Below are positions 5,307 through 12,817 of a stretch of 23,289 nucleotides of DNA, piece by piece. Source of the stretch: a virus. The position numbers and the translations under genes were made by a program. Where the stretch lies: positions 1-23,289 of IMG/VR virus record IMGVR_UViG_3300046170_000189, one strand, 5' to 3'. A model generated the notes under the pieces. That model did no database searches, was not told the origin of the DNA, and worked only from the letters and a program-made list of their open reading frames with translations. How positions within the stretch are numbered: position 1 is the first letter of the stretch; every line of letters starts with the position of its first letter.

Positions 5307-5645
5307 ATGAGTACGAAACAAGAACATTCAAACAGAGTGCTTACAGGCGGTTCTCGCAAGGGAAAGCCAAACAAAGTAAACAGATTACTTAAAGATGCCA
5401 TACTTGATGCGGCCCATCGTGCAGGTCAGCATATCGTAGATGAAAGATACGCAGGTAGAAAAGACGTAGACCCTCGCTTCATAGAGGCAGCAAAAAAAGA
5501 GGGCATGACAGAATACCTACAGTTCCAAGCAGAACAAAACCCCACAGCCTTTATGTCCCTGATGGGCAAGGTACTACCTATGCAGGTCAAAGCAGAAGTA
5601 GAGGGTGAAGTGCAGCATGTGGTTAGGCTCAAATGGCGCGAGTGA
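5307..5645 (+). CDS. terminase small subunit-like protein
   Basis: A 112-residue protein directly before the large terminase and overlapping it by 13 bases. It begins with a basic glycine-rich segment (GGSRKGKPNKVNRLLKDAIL), like DNA-binding N-termini of small terminases, followed by helices and NPTAFMSLMGKVLPMQV, a motif I associate with proteobacterial phage small terminases. The small subunit recognises the packaging site and regulates the motor. The ATG at 5307 (GGACGG upstream) is preferred over ATG 5295, which lacks a ribosome binding site. The identification rests largely on context. Confidence 0.7.
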   Translation: MSTKQEHSNRVLTGGSRKGKPNKVNRLLKDAILDAAHRAGQHIVDERYAGRKDVDPRFIEAAKKEGMTEYLQFQAEQNPTAFMSLMGKVLPMQVKAEVEGEVQHVVRLKWRE

Positions 5646-6907
5646 TAGAAGTAGATCAAGAAATAGACTACAAGCCACGCGATCAGATCAGAGCATTCCA
5701 CAACAGGAAAGAACGCTTTGCGATTATCGTAGCTCACAGACGCTTTGGTAAAACCGTAGCAGCCATCAACGATCTTATCCGTTCTTGCTTTGAAATAGAC
5801 CGTCCAAATGTACGGGTAGCATATATTGCTCCATACCTTTCCCAAGCTAAAGCAGTTGCATGGGATTATGCGTTGGAGTTCACCAGAGATATTCCAGAGA
5901 TAAAAGTAAACCACAGTGAATTGCGCATAGACTTCCTCAACGGTGCGCGGTTCCGATTATTCGGTGCAGATAATTACAATGCTTTGCGCGGCTTATATTT
6001 TGATGCGGTCGTGGCTGATGAGATGGCAGACTTCCCTGCGTCAGCTTGGTCAAATGTTATCCGTCCCGCATTGGCAGATAGGCGCGGCTCTGCTACCTTT
6101 ATCTCAACGCCTAAAGGGAAGAACGAGTTTTGGAAGTTATGGGATGAAGCGCAAGACGATCCTAACTGGTTCACCGCAATGCTCAAAGCATCAGATACGT
6201 CAATCTTGGATCAAGAAGAACTTGATGAAGCAAGACGTACAATGGGCGATGACCGCTACGAGCAAGAATTTGAGTGCAGCTTTGAAGCGGCAATCCAAGG
6301 GGCTTATTACGCAAAAGAAATGAAAGAGGCCACAGAAGATGGTCGGATTACCCGTGTGCCGTATGATCGTGCAGCATCTGTGATTACGGCATGGGACTTG
6401 GGGATAGGCGATAGCACAGCGATATGGTTTGCTCAGTTCGTAGGCCAAGAAATCAGGATTATAGACTATTACGAAAACAGTGGAGTAGGATTAGATCACT
6501 ATGCAAAAGTTCTCTTGGACAAAGAATATCACTACGAGCAACACATTCTGCCGCATGATGTCCAAGTCAAGGAACTGGGAACAGGGAAAAGCAGGCTTGA
6601 AACGCTTGACGCGCTGGGCATACGGAACATTGAGATTGCGCCGAAACTAGCGGTAGAGGATGGCATACAGGCTGCGCGTACCATGATCCCCAAATGCTGG
6701 TTTGATGCTGATAACTGCACCAGAGGCATAGAGGCGCTACGACAGTATCGCAGAGACTTTGACGAAAAGCTGAAGACTTGGCGGGGTAGACCGCTACACG
6801 ATTGGACATCGCACGGCGCGGATGCGTTTAGGTATCTTGCGGTAGGTTATCGCAGGGAAAGCGATTGGGGTGAGCCGATTAGAAGGAATTTGCGCGGCCT
6901 AGCCTAG
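5633..6907 (+). CDS. terL: terminase large subunit (packaging ATPase/nuclease)
   Basis: A 424-residue packaging motor. The ATPase domain has an adenine/Walker A segment AHRRFGKT (34-41; K40, T41), Walker B VVADE (126-130; D129, E130) and coupling motif FISTPKGKNEFW. The nuclease domain has AWDLGIGDST with the first metal-binding Asp, then the HDVQVKE region and the final DWTSHGADAFRY with the last Asp. It pumps DNA into proheads through the portal and cuts concatemers. Length and motif order are complete. It begins inside the small-subunit gene. Unusually, no portal gene follows. Confidence 0.95.
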   Translation: MARVIEVDQEIDYKPRDQIRAFHNRKERFAIIVAHRRFGKTVAAINDLIRSCFEIDRPNVRVAYIAPYLSQAKAVAWDYALEFTRDIPEIKVNHSELRIDFLNGARFRLFGADNYNALRGLYFDAVVADEMADFPASAWSNVIRPALADRRGSATFISTPKGKNEFWKLWDEAQDDPNWFTAMLKASDTSILDQEELDEARRTMGDDRYEQEFECSFEAAIQGAYYAKEMKEATEDGRITRVPYDRAASVITAWDLGIGDSTAIWFAQFVGQEIRIIDYYENSGVGLDHYAKVLLDKEYHYEQHILPHDVQVKELGTGKSRLETLDALGIRNIEIAPKLAVEDGIQAARTMIPKCWFDADNCTRGIEALRQYRRDFDEKLKTWRGRPLHDWTSHGADAFRYLAVGYRRESDWGEPIRRNLRGLA

Positions 6908-6940
6908 TGTGGTAAGGTGCAGCTAACACAGGAGTTGCCC

Positions 6941-7102
6941 ATGCCCAAAAAAGGTTTGTATGCGAATGTTCACGCAAAACGTAAGCGGATAGCTGCGGGT
7001 TCTGGTGAGAAGATGCGCAAGGCTGGCTCTAAAGGTGCGCCTAAAGCATCAGCATGGAAAGCAGCCGCAAAAACAGCCAAGAAAAAGAAAGCGAAAAAGT
7101 AA
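6941..7102 (+). CDS. conserved basic 53-residue phage protein
   Basis: MPKKGLYANVHAKRKRIAAG followed by a Lys/Ala-rich tail ending KKKKAKK. This belongs to a small protein family I recall from many marine phages, with the signature 'GLYANIHAKRKRI-x-x-GSGE-x-M'; function unassigned. The composition suggests nucleic-acid binding, either in the virion or in DNA condensation. The ATG at 6941 has AGGAG 7 bases upstream; a GTG at 6917 is less likely. Its stop shares bases with the next start (TAATG). Confidence 0.8.
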   Translation: MPKKGLYANVHAKRKRIAAGSGEKMRKAGSKGAPKASAWKAAAKTAKKKKAKK

Positions 7103-7380
7103 TGCCACCCAATGAGGATAAGAAGAAAAAAGGCGGGTTGCTGAATGATTTGGCAATGGGCCTCGGCCTGAAAGATCGGGATGCCAGTTACTACAACCGC
7201 ACAGCAAAGACGATAGGCAGAACGCAGGGTGCAGATGCGCAGCAGCGTTACATGCGATCCAGTGGTTACGGCAGGCCACAAGCTGGTCTTTTCTCATTTC
7301 TAAGCGGCGGCAACAGTCAAGGTAGCAACGCAGTAGCGGTGCGGCAACAACATTATACCGCGCATGTTTGGATACCGTGA
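7102..7380 (+). CDS. hypothetical 92-residue protein
   Basis: Starts MPPNEDKKKKGGLLNDLAMG at an ATG overlapping the previous stop (TAATG). It lacks a good Shine-Dalgarno of its own and so probably depends on reinitiation. The middle is Gln/Arg/Tyr-rich (TQGADAQQRYMRSSGYGRP) and the end Gly/Ser-rich. It looks flexible, like small virion accessory proteins. The last 17 bases overlap the next gene. Function not recognised. Confidence 0.6.
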   Translation: MPPNEDKKKKGGLLNDLAMGLGLKDRDASYYNRTAKTIGRTQGADAQQRYMRSSGYGRPQAGLFSFLSGGNSQGSNAVAVRQQHYTAHVWIP

Positions 7381-7624
7381 CACTACCGATATGTTTGACC
7401 GTGGCGGCAAGTATGCCTCTGGTGGCATGTATCAAGATGGTGGTGGATATAGCGTTTTAGCAAACATCGGGGCTGCACTTTCAGGTCAAGACATGGGTGA
7501 ACGTCAGCTTTATGTAGATCAGTACATTGATCAACAAAAAGGCGCTGGGTTTGCAGAGCAAATGAAGACTGCTTATCCAGAGTATTACCAGCAGCTAGTA
7601 GTCAATGCGATGAGAAATATGTAA
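7364..7624 (+). CDS. hypothetical 86-residue protein, Gly-rich N-terminus
   Basis: Begins MFGYRDTTDMFDRGGKYASG, with a Gly-rich turn region followed by helical segments (VLANIGAALSGQ, then VDQYIDQQKGAGFAEQMKTA). The start lies within the end of the preceding gene and the stop shares bases with the next (TAATG), so it is embedded in a coupled set after terL. Not recognised. Position suggests a small virion or head-assembly protein. Confidence 0.6.
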   Translation: MFGYRDTTDMFDRGGKYASGGMYQDGGGYSVLANIGAALSGQDMGERQLYVDQYIDQQKGAGFAEQMKTAYPEYYQQLVVNAMRNM

Positions 7625-7884
7625 TGGCGAAAGACCCTAGATTAGCCAGAGCAGGCGTTAGTGGCTACAACAAGCCCAAGCGCACACCTAATCACAAAAC
7701 CAAGTCACACGTTGTTGTGGCAAAGGACGGTGACAAGGTAAAGACGATCCGCTTTGGTCAGCAGGGTAAGACAGGCGATAAGACGATGACAAAACGCGCC
7801 AAATCATTTAAAGCAAGACATGCTAAGAACATCTCCAAGGGCAAGATGAGCGCGGCATACTGGGCAAATAAGGTAAAGTGGTAA
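7624..7884 (+). CDS. conserved basic phage protein with 'KTIRFGQQG' motif
   Basis: An 86-residue, very basic protein. A short N-terminal tail is followed by strands HVVVAKDGDKVKTIRFGQQG, then a helix rich in Lys/Arg (KSFKARHAKNI) and a closing SAAYWANKVKW. This pattern recurs in small proteins of many phages and some large DNA viruses, whose function is undefined. Nucleic-acid binding or a virion role is inferred from charge. It is coupled by TAATG on both sides. Confidence 0.75.
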   Translation: MAKDPRLARAGVSGYNKPKRTPNHKTKSHVVVAKDGDKVKTIRFGQQGKTGDKTMTKRAKSFKARHAKNISKGKMSAAYWANKVKW

Positions 7885-8333
7885 TGGATCAGCTTGTAAA
7901 CGCGATGCGCGATAAGTATGCGCGAGAGGCGCAAGACAAATCCAACGCCTTTCGTTTGCGTGAAGATGGCCCAGAGGGTTACTATTACAGCGATAGTGTG
8001 ATTGCCCGTGCTTTGCGCGAGTTGGAAAAGCTGGGCATTGACGACAAAGATGTTCGCCAGCGGGAGTACATGGAGCGCATGATGCGTGAATATGGCCCAC
8101 GGCAGGGTGTTGGTCGTGGATTGATGTATCCGCATAGCTACGAGCGAGGCCGCATGGACTTCATTGATAAGCTGCAAGAAATACAGCAAGCGGATGACAT
8201 GGGAAAAATGCGCAAACTTGGTATTATGATTGGTGATACTGCGGAAACCCTATTACAAGCACCGTCACGGCGCAGAGGGTATGCGTCAGGCTTGCTAACT
8301 TACCTGCTTGGGGATCGTGATGAACTTAATTGA
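7884..8333 (+). CDS. hypothetical 149-residue helical protein
   Basis: Starts MDQLVNAMRDKYAREAQDKS at the ATG overlapping the previous stop. It is almost wholly charged helix, with a GPEGYYYSDSVIARALRELE segment and an Arg-rich end. A GTG two codons earlier is a weaker start. The last 14 bases overlap the next large gene. I do not recognise it. Location between terL and the adaptor suggests a head or internal virion protein. Confidence 0.6.
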   Translation: MDQLVNAMRDKYAREAQDKSNAFRLREDGPEGYYYSDSVIARALRELEKLGIDDKDVRQREYMERMMREYGPRQGVGRGLMYPHSYERGRMDFIDKLQEIQQADDMGKMRKLGIMIGDTAETLLQAPSRRRGYASGLLTYLLGDRDELN

Positions 8334-10878
8334 TTTTCTCAGAATGGGCGGTCAAGAGCGCCGCAACATGTTGGATAACTACGTTGATGACTTAAACCTT
8401 GAACGGTTCTTGCCACCTAATTTGCGTCCAGCAGGTCAGTTTGTAAACGAAATGAACCCTGTCAACGCAATGGGCAGCGCAATGCAAGATGCCTCAGTTG
8501 CCTTTGATCCAAATCAAACCAACGCAGCTAGATTAGCGGCAGCGCGTGACATGGGCTTTGAGATGGCAATGACGCTTGCACCTGCTGCACTGGTACGCAT
8601 GGGTTATCTTACGGCGCCAGCGGGTCTGGCAGAAACCTTTGGTATGTCCGTTGACAACGCAGCAGAGAATGCGCGTGGTCTGATTTCGGATGCTACTTAT
8701 GCTGCACGTTCTGTAGCAGAGGGTGATCCGCGTGGGGTAATACAGGCGTTTCAGAGAAGCGGTACACCTCAGTCTGTTAGCGCGGCTAGTATTGGTGACA
8801 ATGGTGGGCCACCCTTAGATGTAGTGCCTGCCCGTGCAGAACTGTTTAGTCCATCTCTACGCGCAGCAGAGAACCTGAAGCAGAACAAAGGCACATACGA
8901 GCAAATGCGCGGCATGTTGTTGAAAGGCGGCGGCAAGGAAGCTGAACTTGAATGGTCTGGGATGGATCGCACCTTTGCAGGTCAAAAGGTTACAAAAGAA
9001 GATTTAATTAGCTATTTGCGTAAGTATGATCCCCGATTAGATCAAGAGACAGTAAGCGCGACTGTAAATCCTAATGCGCCACAAATTCCAGCGGGTGCGG
9101 TAGCGCGGTCAGATTTTGATTTTGACGAATGGTTTGAAAACAACGTCATGGCAGATCAACCATTAATTAGTGAAGAAACTAATTATCTCGTAGATAATCT
9201 ATCGGCAGACTTAACTTATACTAGGGATGATGTTGCCTACGGCCCAGACCTAGATGAAGAACAAGCGCAAGCACTAGCGGATGCGACTGGCGAAGATGTT
9301 GATGATCTGATGAACGCAGAGTACATTATAGAAACTGGCGAGGATAGCGTACTTCTGACAGACGATCCATATGATGCTGTAATGGCGGTATATGGAGAGG
9401 ACGCGATAGAAGAAATGGTGCGTGACGGATTGTACGAAAACTATGAATACAGATATAATTACGAAACGTCAGACTTTGAAAATCAAACGGGCTTGCAGTT
9501 CTATGACGATCCAGAAGACTTTGGAACGCAGGGCGTTATGGAAGAAGGGGACACAAGATACTCAGCCTATATGCCAGCAGGGTTCCGTAGCTACGATGAA
9601 AACTTTTATACCTATTCTGACCCGACTATGCAGTACCACGACGACTACATAGCAGGCGCAAGTCACTTTGGTCAGAATGATGCTCAGACGCAGTACCATA
9701 CCCGCGTTGGTGATTATCAGACTTCAAACACGGTTGGTGGTAGGCCGTTTAATGCACGATATGTGGCAGAGATACAATCAGACGCACAGCAAGCAGCAAG
9801 GTCGCGTGACAAAACTCCAATGACCTATGAGCAAGGTGTGGATTTGACGCGCCAGCGTCAAGCGATATTGCCATTTAAAAACGCAGAACAAATAGCGATT
9901 GAAGAACTAAATGAAGCTAATCGTGATTTTAATCGTTCCATTTCAGAGATACTATTACAAGACATAGAGGGAGATGGTTCTTATTTTGAAATGGCAGCTA
10001 AGGTCAACAAATTGAACAGGGCAATAGGGAGCCATAGACGAAGTGCGCTTGCAAAAGGCCCAAATGGCACAGAGCCGTTTCCTTTGTTTGGCAGCAATGA
10101 CATGCCGCCAATGGATGATTTAGTTATTGATTGGGAAAATGCTACAGACGCAGAGCTTTCACAAATATATCAGGATTATAATCTGTCCGAAGTTCGGGCT
10201 TTTGACGAAGACCGAATGGAAGTCATAAAAGACGAGAAACTGTTTGCAGATTTAAAACTACCAGATGCTGTGAGAGCCAAAGCTATAGACGCTTTAAGTA
10301 ATGTAGAAGCGGCAAAAGTTCGTAAAAAAGAAGCCCAACAAGCAATTTACGACAAAGAGATGGAATTAGAAAGTCAATGGATGCAAAAGCATAACAGCTT
10401 GCCACATCAATTGAACAGAAGTGGCCCAATGATGGCTTCACAAAACCGTTGGGTAGATGACGCAATAAGGCGTAGTATTATTGATGCAGTAAACGATGAA
10501 AACATAGATTTTTTAGCTTTTCCTAAGGATGAGCAAGCCATTGGTAAGGTTGGCGGTACAGACTACCCCAAAGATGGCACAATAGACTTTTACAATCGTG
10601 ATGTTCAAAATAGATTGCGCAACATTGTTCGGAAGATAGACAAGGACGCGCGTATTCAAGAGATTGGCTTGGAAAGTCCGATGCGCCGTGAGGGTGAGTT
10701 CCCTGCGTATGGTTTGCGAATTACACCAGATTTTCGCCGCCGTGTGATAGAGCAAGGACTACCCACATTTGCAGCACTAGGCGCAGTACCGCTAATGGGT
10801 GTAATTGATTACCTCAAAGAACAGAAAGAAAAACGCAATGAACGCTTTGGCGGTCTAATGGGTTACGGAGGCTTGTAA
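8320..10878 (+). CDS. large polyvalent phage protein with EIQSD-type domain
   Basis: An 852-residue intact gene. The N-terminus (1-100) is amphipathic with a hydrophobic stretch (MAMTLAPAALVRMGYL). A segment EQMRGMLLKGGGKEAELEW (194-212) matches a motif found repeatedly in giant phage polyproteins. Residues about 260-420 are highly acidic. EIQSD (484-488), preceded by a variable His/Tyr-rich strand region, and a late helix with IDFLAFP (about 711-735) correspond to the 'EIQSD' domain seen in such proteins. Its biochemical role is, to my knowledge, not established. A protein of this kind may be injected with the DNA. The ATG at 8320 is preferred over TTG 8308. TAATG couples it to the adaptor. 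Confidence 0.7.
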   Translation: MNLIDFLRMGGQERRNMLDNYVDDLNLERFLPPNLRPAGQFVNEMNPVNAMGSAMQDASVAFDPNQTNAARLAAARDMGFEMAMTLAPAALVRMGYLTAPAGLAETFGMSVDNAAENARGLISDATYAARSVAEGDPRGVIQAFQRSGTPQSVSAASIGDNGGPPLDVVPARAELFSPSLRAAENLKQNKGTYEQMRGMLLKGGGKEAELEWSGMDRTFAGQKVTKEDLISYLRKYDPRLDQETVSATVNPNAPQIPAGAVARSDFDFDEWFENNVMADQPLISEETNYLVDNLSADLTYTRDDVAYGPDLDEEQAQALADATGEDVDDLMNAEYIIETGEDSVLLTDDPYDAVMAVYGEDAIEEMVRDGLYENYEYRYNYETSDFENQTGLQFYDDPEDFGTQGVMEEGDTRYSAYMPAGFRSYDENFYTYSDPTMQYHDDYIAGASHFGQNDAQTQYHTRVGDYQTSNTVGGRPFNARYVAEIQSDAQQAARSRDKTPMTYEQGVDLTRQRQAILPFKNAEQIAIEELNEANRDFNRSISEILLQDIEGDGSYFEMAAKVNKLNRAIGSHRRSALAKGPNGTEPFPLFGSNDMPPMDDLVIDWENATDAELSQIYQDYNLSEVRAFDEDRMEVIKDEKLFADLKLPDAVRAKAIDALSNVEAAKVRKKEAQQAIYDKEMELESQWMQKHNSLPHQLNRSGPMMASQNRWVDDAIRRSIIDAVNDENIDFLAFPKDEQAIGKVGGTDYPKDGTIDFYNRDVQNRLRNIVRKIDKDARIQEIGLESPMRREGEFPAYGLRITPDFRRRVIEQGLPTFAALGAVPLMGVIDYLKEQKEKRNERFGGLMGYGGL

Positions 10879-11495
10879 TGGCTATAACAACATACTCAGA
10901 GCTAAAAACATCTATAGCTAACTGGCTAAACAGGGATGATCTAACAGCGGTTATTCCTGATTTCATTAGCTTGGCAGAGGCTGACATGGATCGCAAGATA
11001 CGCCACTGGCGCATGGAAAAGCGATCAACAGCGGTGTTAAATTCACGATATACAGAGCTACCAGAAGGTTTCTTAGAAGCAGTGCGGTTTCATTTAGACG
11101 CAGATGAGCGCCCGATAGAGCTTCTTACACCGTTGGCATTGCAGCAGCGTAGGCGGGGAAATGCTGACGCAGGCGGCAAACCTCAATTTTACTCCATTAT
11201 ATCAAGCCAAATAGAAACTTGGCCTACAGCCGATGGTGAATATACTGGGGAGCTTTATTACTACTCCAGAACATCGCCTTTGCAATCAGATGATGATACA
11301 AACTGGATTTTGAGGTACTTCCCAGATGCTTACTTGTATGGTTCGCTTGTGCATACTGCTCCATACTTAGTGGACGATCAGCGCACAGGAACATGGGCAG
11401 CATTGTATCAAAGCGCAATTGATGGTATAAATGCGAACAACGAGAAAGCTAAATTCGGCGGTTCTGGTCTTAGGCTGCAAGTAAATACCTACTAG
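10878..11495 (+). CDS. phage head-tail adaptor protein (SU10-type)
   Basis: A 205-residue protein. It starts MAITTYSELKTSIANWLNRD and continues with a helix DFISLAEADMDRKIRHWRM, typical of the SU10-like adaptor family that forms a ring between portal and tail. The central part (ELPEGFLEAVRFHLD...) forms strands, and the C-terminus has the long helix of the fold. The gene begins with the TAATG overlap. An adaptor normally implies a portal nearby, but none is seen upstream. Confidence 0.85.
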   Translation: MAITTYSELKTSIANWLNRDDLTAVIPDFISLAEADMDRKIRHWRMEKRSTAVLNSRYTELPEGFLEAVRFHLDADERPIELLTPLALQQRRRGNADAGGKPQFYSIISSQIETWPTADGEYTGELYYYSRTSPLQSDDDTNWILRYFPDAYLYGSLVHTAPYLVDDQRTGTWAALYQSAIDGINANNEKAKFGGSGLRLQVNTY

Positions 11496-11504
11496 GAGAA
11501 AACA

Positions 11505-11876
11505 ATGGCATCCATCTCAGATTACGTTTTAGATGCGGCACTTTCAAAGCTGGACTTGGAAGCTAACCGTCTAGACATCACCTCTCAGGAAGTGACAACG
11601 TATAACGAAGCAATCAGCACTTTCACGCTGGGAAACACAACATCGGTGTCGTTTGCTGCGCCAGTAAATGGTGATGTTTCTGGTCGCAAAACAACGTGCG
11701 CAGCGGTTACAGACGGTAGTGTTACAGGCAACGGTACGGCAACGCATTATGCGGTCACGGACACCACGAACAGCCGATTGCTTTGCACAGGATCATTATC
11801 CACAAGCCAAAGTGTTGTATCTGGCAACACGTTCACAATTTCAGCATTTGATGTAGAAATTCCTGATCCAGCATAA
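11505..11876 (+). CDS. conserved phage neck/virion protein
   Basis: A 123-residue protein starting [20 protein letters not shown] and containing [17 protein letters not shown], then a beta-rich domain with a Thr/Ser-rich strand pattern ending [14 protein letters not shown]. Proteins with this start commonly follow the adaptor in phages of proteobacteria. They are assumed to be virion components; the exact role is unclear to me. A strong ribosome binding site (AGGAG, 6-7 bases) precedes it. Confidence 0.7.
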   Translation: MASISDYVLDAALSKLDLEANRLDITSQEVTTYNEAISTFTLGNTTSVSFAAPVNGDVSGRKTTCAAVTDGSVTGNGTATHYAVTDTTNSRLLCTGSLSTSQSVVSGNTFTISAFDVEIPDPA

Positions 11877-11884
11877 GGTGTAGC

Positions 11885-12337
11885 ATGGTCAAGTTAGCCA
11901 ATCGCGTAAAAGTTGCCACAGGCACACTAGGTAGCGGCACAATCACGCTAGGTGCGGCAGAAGATGGTTTTCAGTCTTTTGCGGATGGTGGCATCGCTGA
12001 CGGTGACTTTGTGCGTTACACGATAGAAGATGGAACCGCTTGGGAAATTGGCAGTGGTCAATATTCCTCAACAGGCCCAACACTCACACGCGATTACATT
12101 GAAAGCAGCGGAGGTGCATTGCTTTCTCTAAGTGGTGAAGCGGTTGTGTTTATTTCAGCGGGTACTGAGGAAGTATACGGATATGTCACAACAACGGTGC
12201 AATCAGACCGCACTTTGGACAGTGGTATTGAGTACGATGTTGGAAGCGGCTTCACGGTGAACAATGGCGTTACGCTAACGATACCAACAGACGCGCAGCT
12301 AACGATCAATGCCTACACAGAGAAAAGGCCGTTTTAG
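11885..12337 (+). CDS. virion protein with fibre-stem-like C-terminus
   Basis: A 150-residue protein. The N-terminal domain [18 protein letters not shown]...[12 protein letters not shown]...[11 protein letters not shown] is a recurrent phage structural module attached to fibre or tail proteins. Residues 100-140 ([16 protein letters not shown], then [15 protein letters not shown]) repeat beta-strands of the sort found in trimeric fibre stems. It probably anchors the first fibre cassette to the virion. The preceding gap is 8 bases with an AGGTG site. Confidence 0.7.
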   Translation: MVKLANRVKVATGTLGSGTITLGAAEDGFQSFADGGIADGDFVRYTIEDGTAWEIGSGQYSSTGPTLTRDYIESSGGALLSLSGEAVVFISAGTEEVYGYVTTTVQSDRTLDSGIEYDVGSGFTVNNGVTLTIPTDAQLTINAYTEKRPF

Positions 12338-12346
12338 GAGAACAAC

Positions 12347-12817
12347 ATGGCTCTAAGGATTAATTCAACAAACGGTTCAGTAACCATCAGCGCAGTGGAT
12401 GGGGTAGGCAACCAAGACATCACTATTCCACGCTCTAACCTAGTCGGTGAGGATCACAGTGGAGAGTTGATTGTTGATAGCTATAACGAGCGTTTCAACC
12501 TTGTTACCTCTAGCTCCAACGCGATTACGATTGATTGTGAGACAGGCAATCATTTTGCGCATGTATTAACAGAAAACACTACAGCAACATTTGCTAATCC
12601 ACCCGCAAGTGGCGTTGCTTACACAATGTCCATTGAGATCATACAGGATGCAGGTGCAAGTACGTTTACATGGGGCTGGCCTGCCAGTGTAGATTGGAAC
12701 GCGGCAACAGCACCATCCTTATCAACGGCGGCAAATGCCAAGGATATTTTTGTACTGATTACACGCGATGGCGGCACAACGTGGTATGGTTTTGTAGCTG
12801 GTCAAGGAATGGGCTAA
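12347..12817 (+). CDS. fibre-stem protein, cassette 1
   Basis: A 156-residue beta-rich protein, MALRINSTNGSVTISAVDG..., continuing with ITIPRSNLVGEDHSG, a NHFAHVLTENTTATFANPPA strand pair, TFTWGWPASVDWNAATAP and a closing GGTTWYGFVAG. It is clearly paralogous to the 155-residue protein at 15910: same order of TIPRSN/TVPRSN, the NPPASGVAYT versus EPTSGVAYE block, and the shared end GGTTWYG. This module is common in phage tail fibres, upstream of a receptor-binding part. AGGAG lies before its ATG. Confidence 0.8.
   Translation: MALRINSTNGSVTISAVDGVGNQDITIPRSNLVGEDHSGELIVDSYNERFNLVTSSSNAITIDCETGNHFAHVLTENTTATFANPPASGVAYTMSIEIIQDAGASTFTWGWPASVDWNAATAPSLSTAANAKDIFVLITRDGGTTWYGFVAGQGMG

Noticed and set aside
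5426-5914. Leftward 162-residue frame across the terminase junction
   Set aside because: Lies wholly opposite the clearly coding terminase genes, with an amino-acid content unlike a real protein.
7081-7104. Possible -1 slippery run fusing the 53-residue protein to the next frame
   Set aside because: The frames do differ by -1 and AAAAAG is present, but the heptamer is G-AAA-AAG rather than A-AAA-AAG, no downstream structure is apparent, and a TAATG restart explains the junction.
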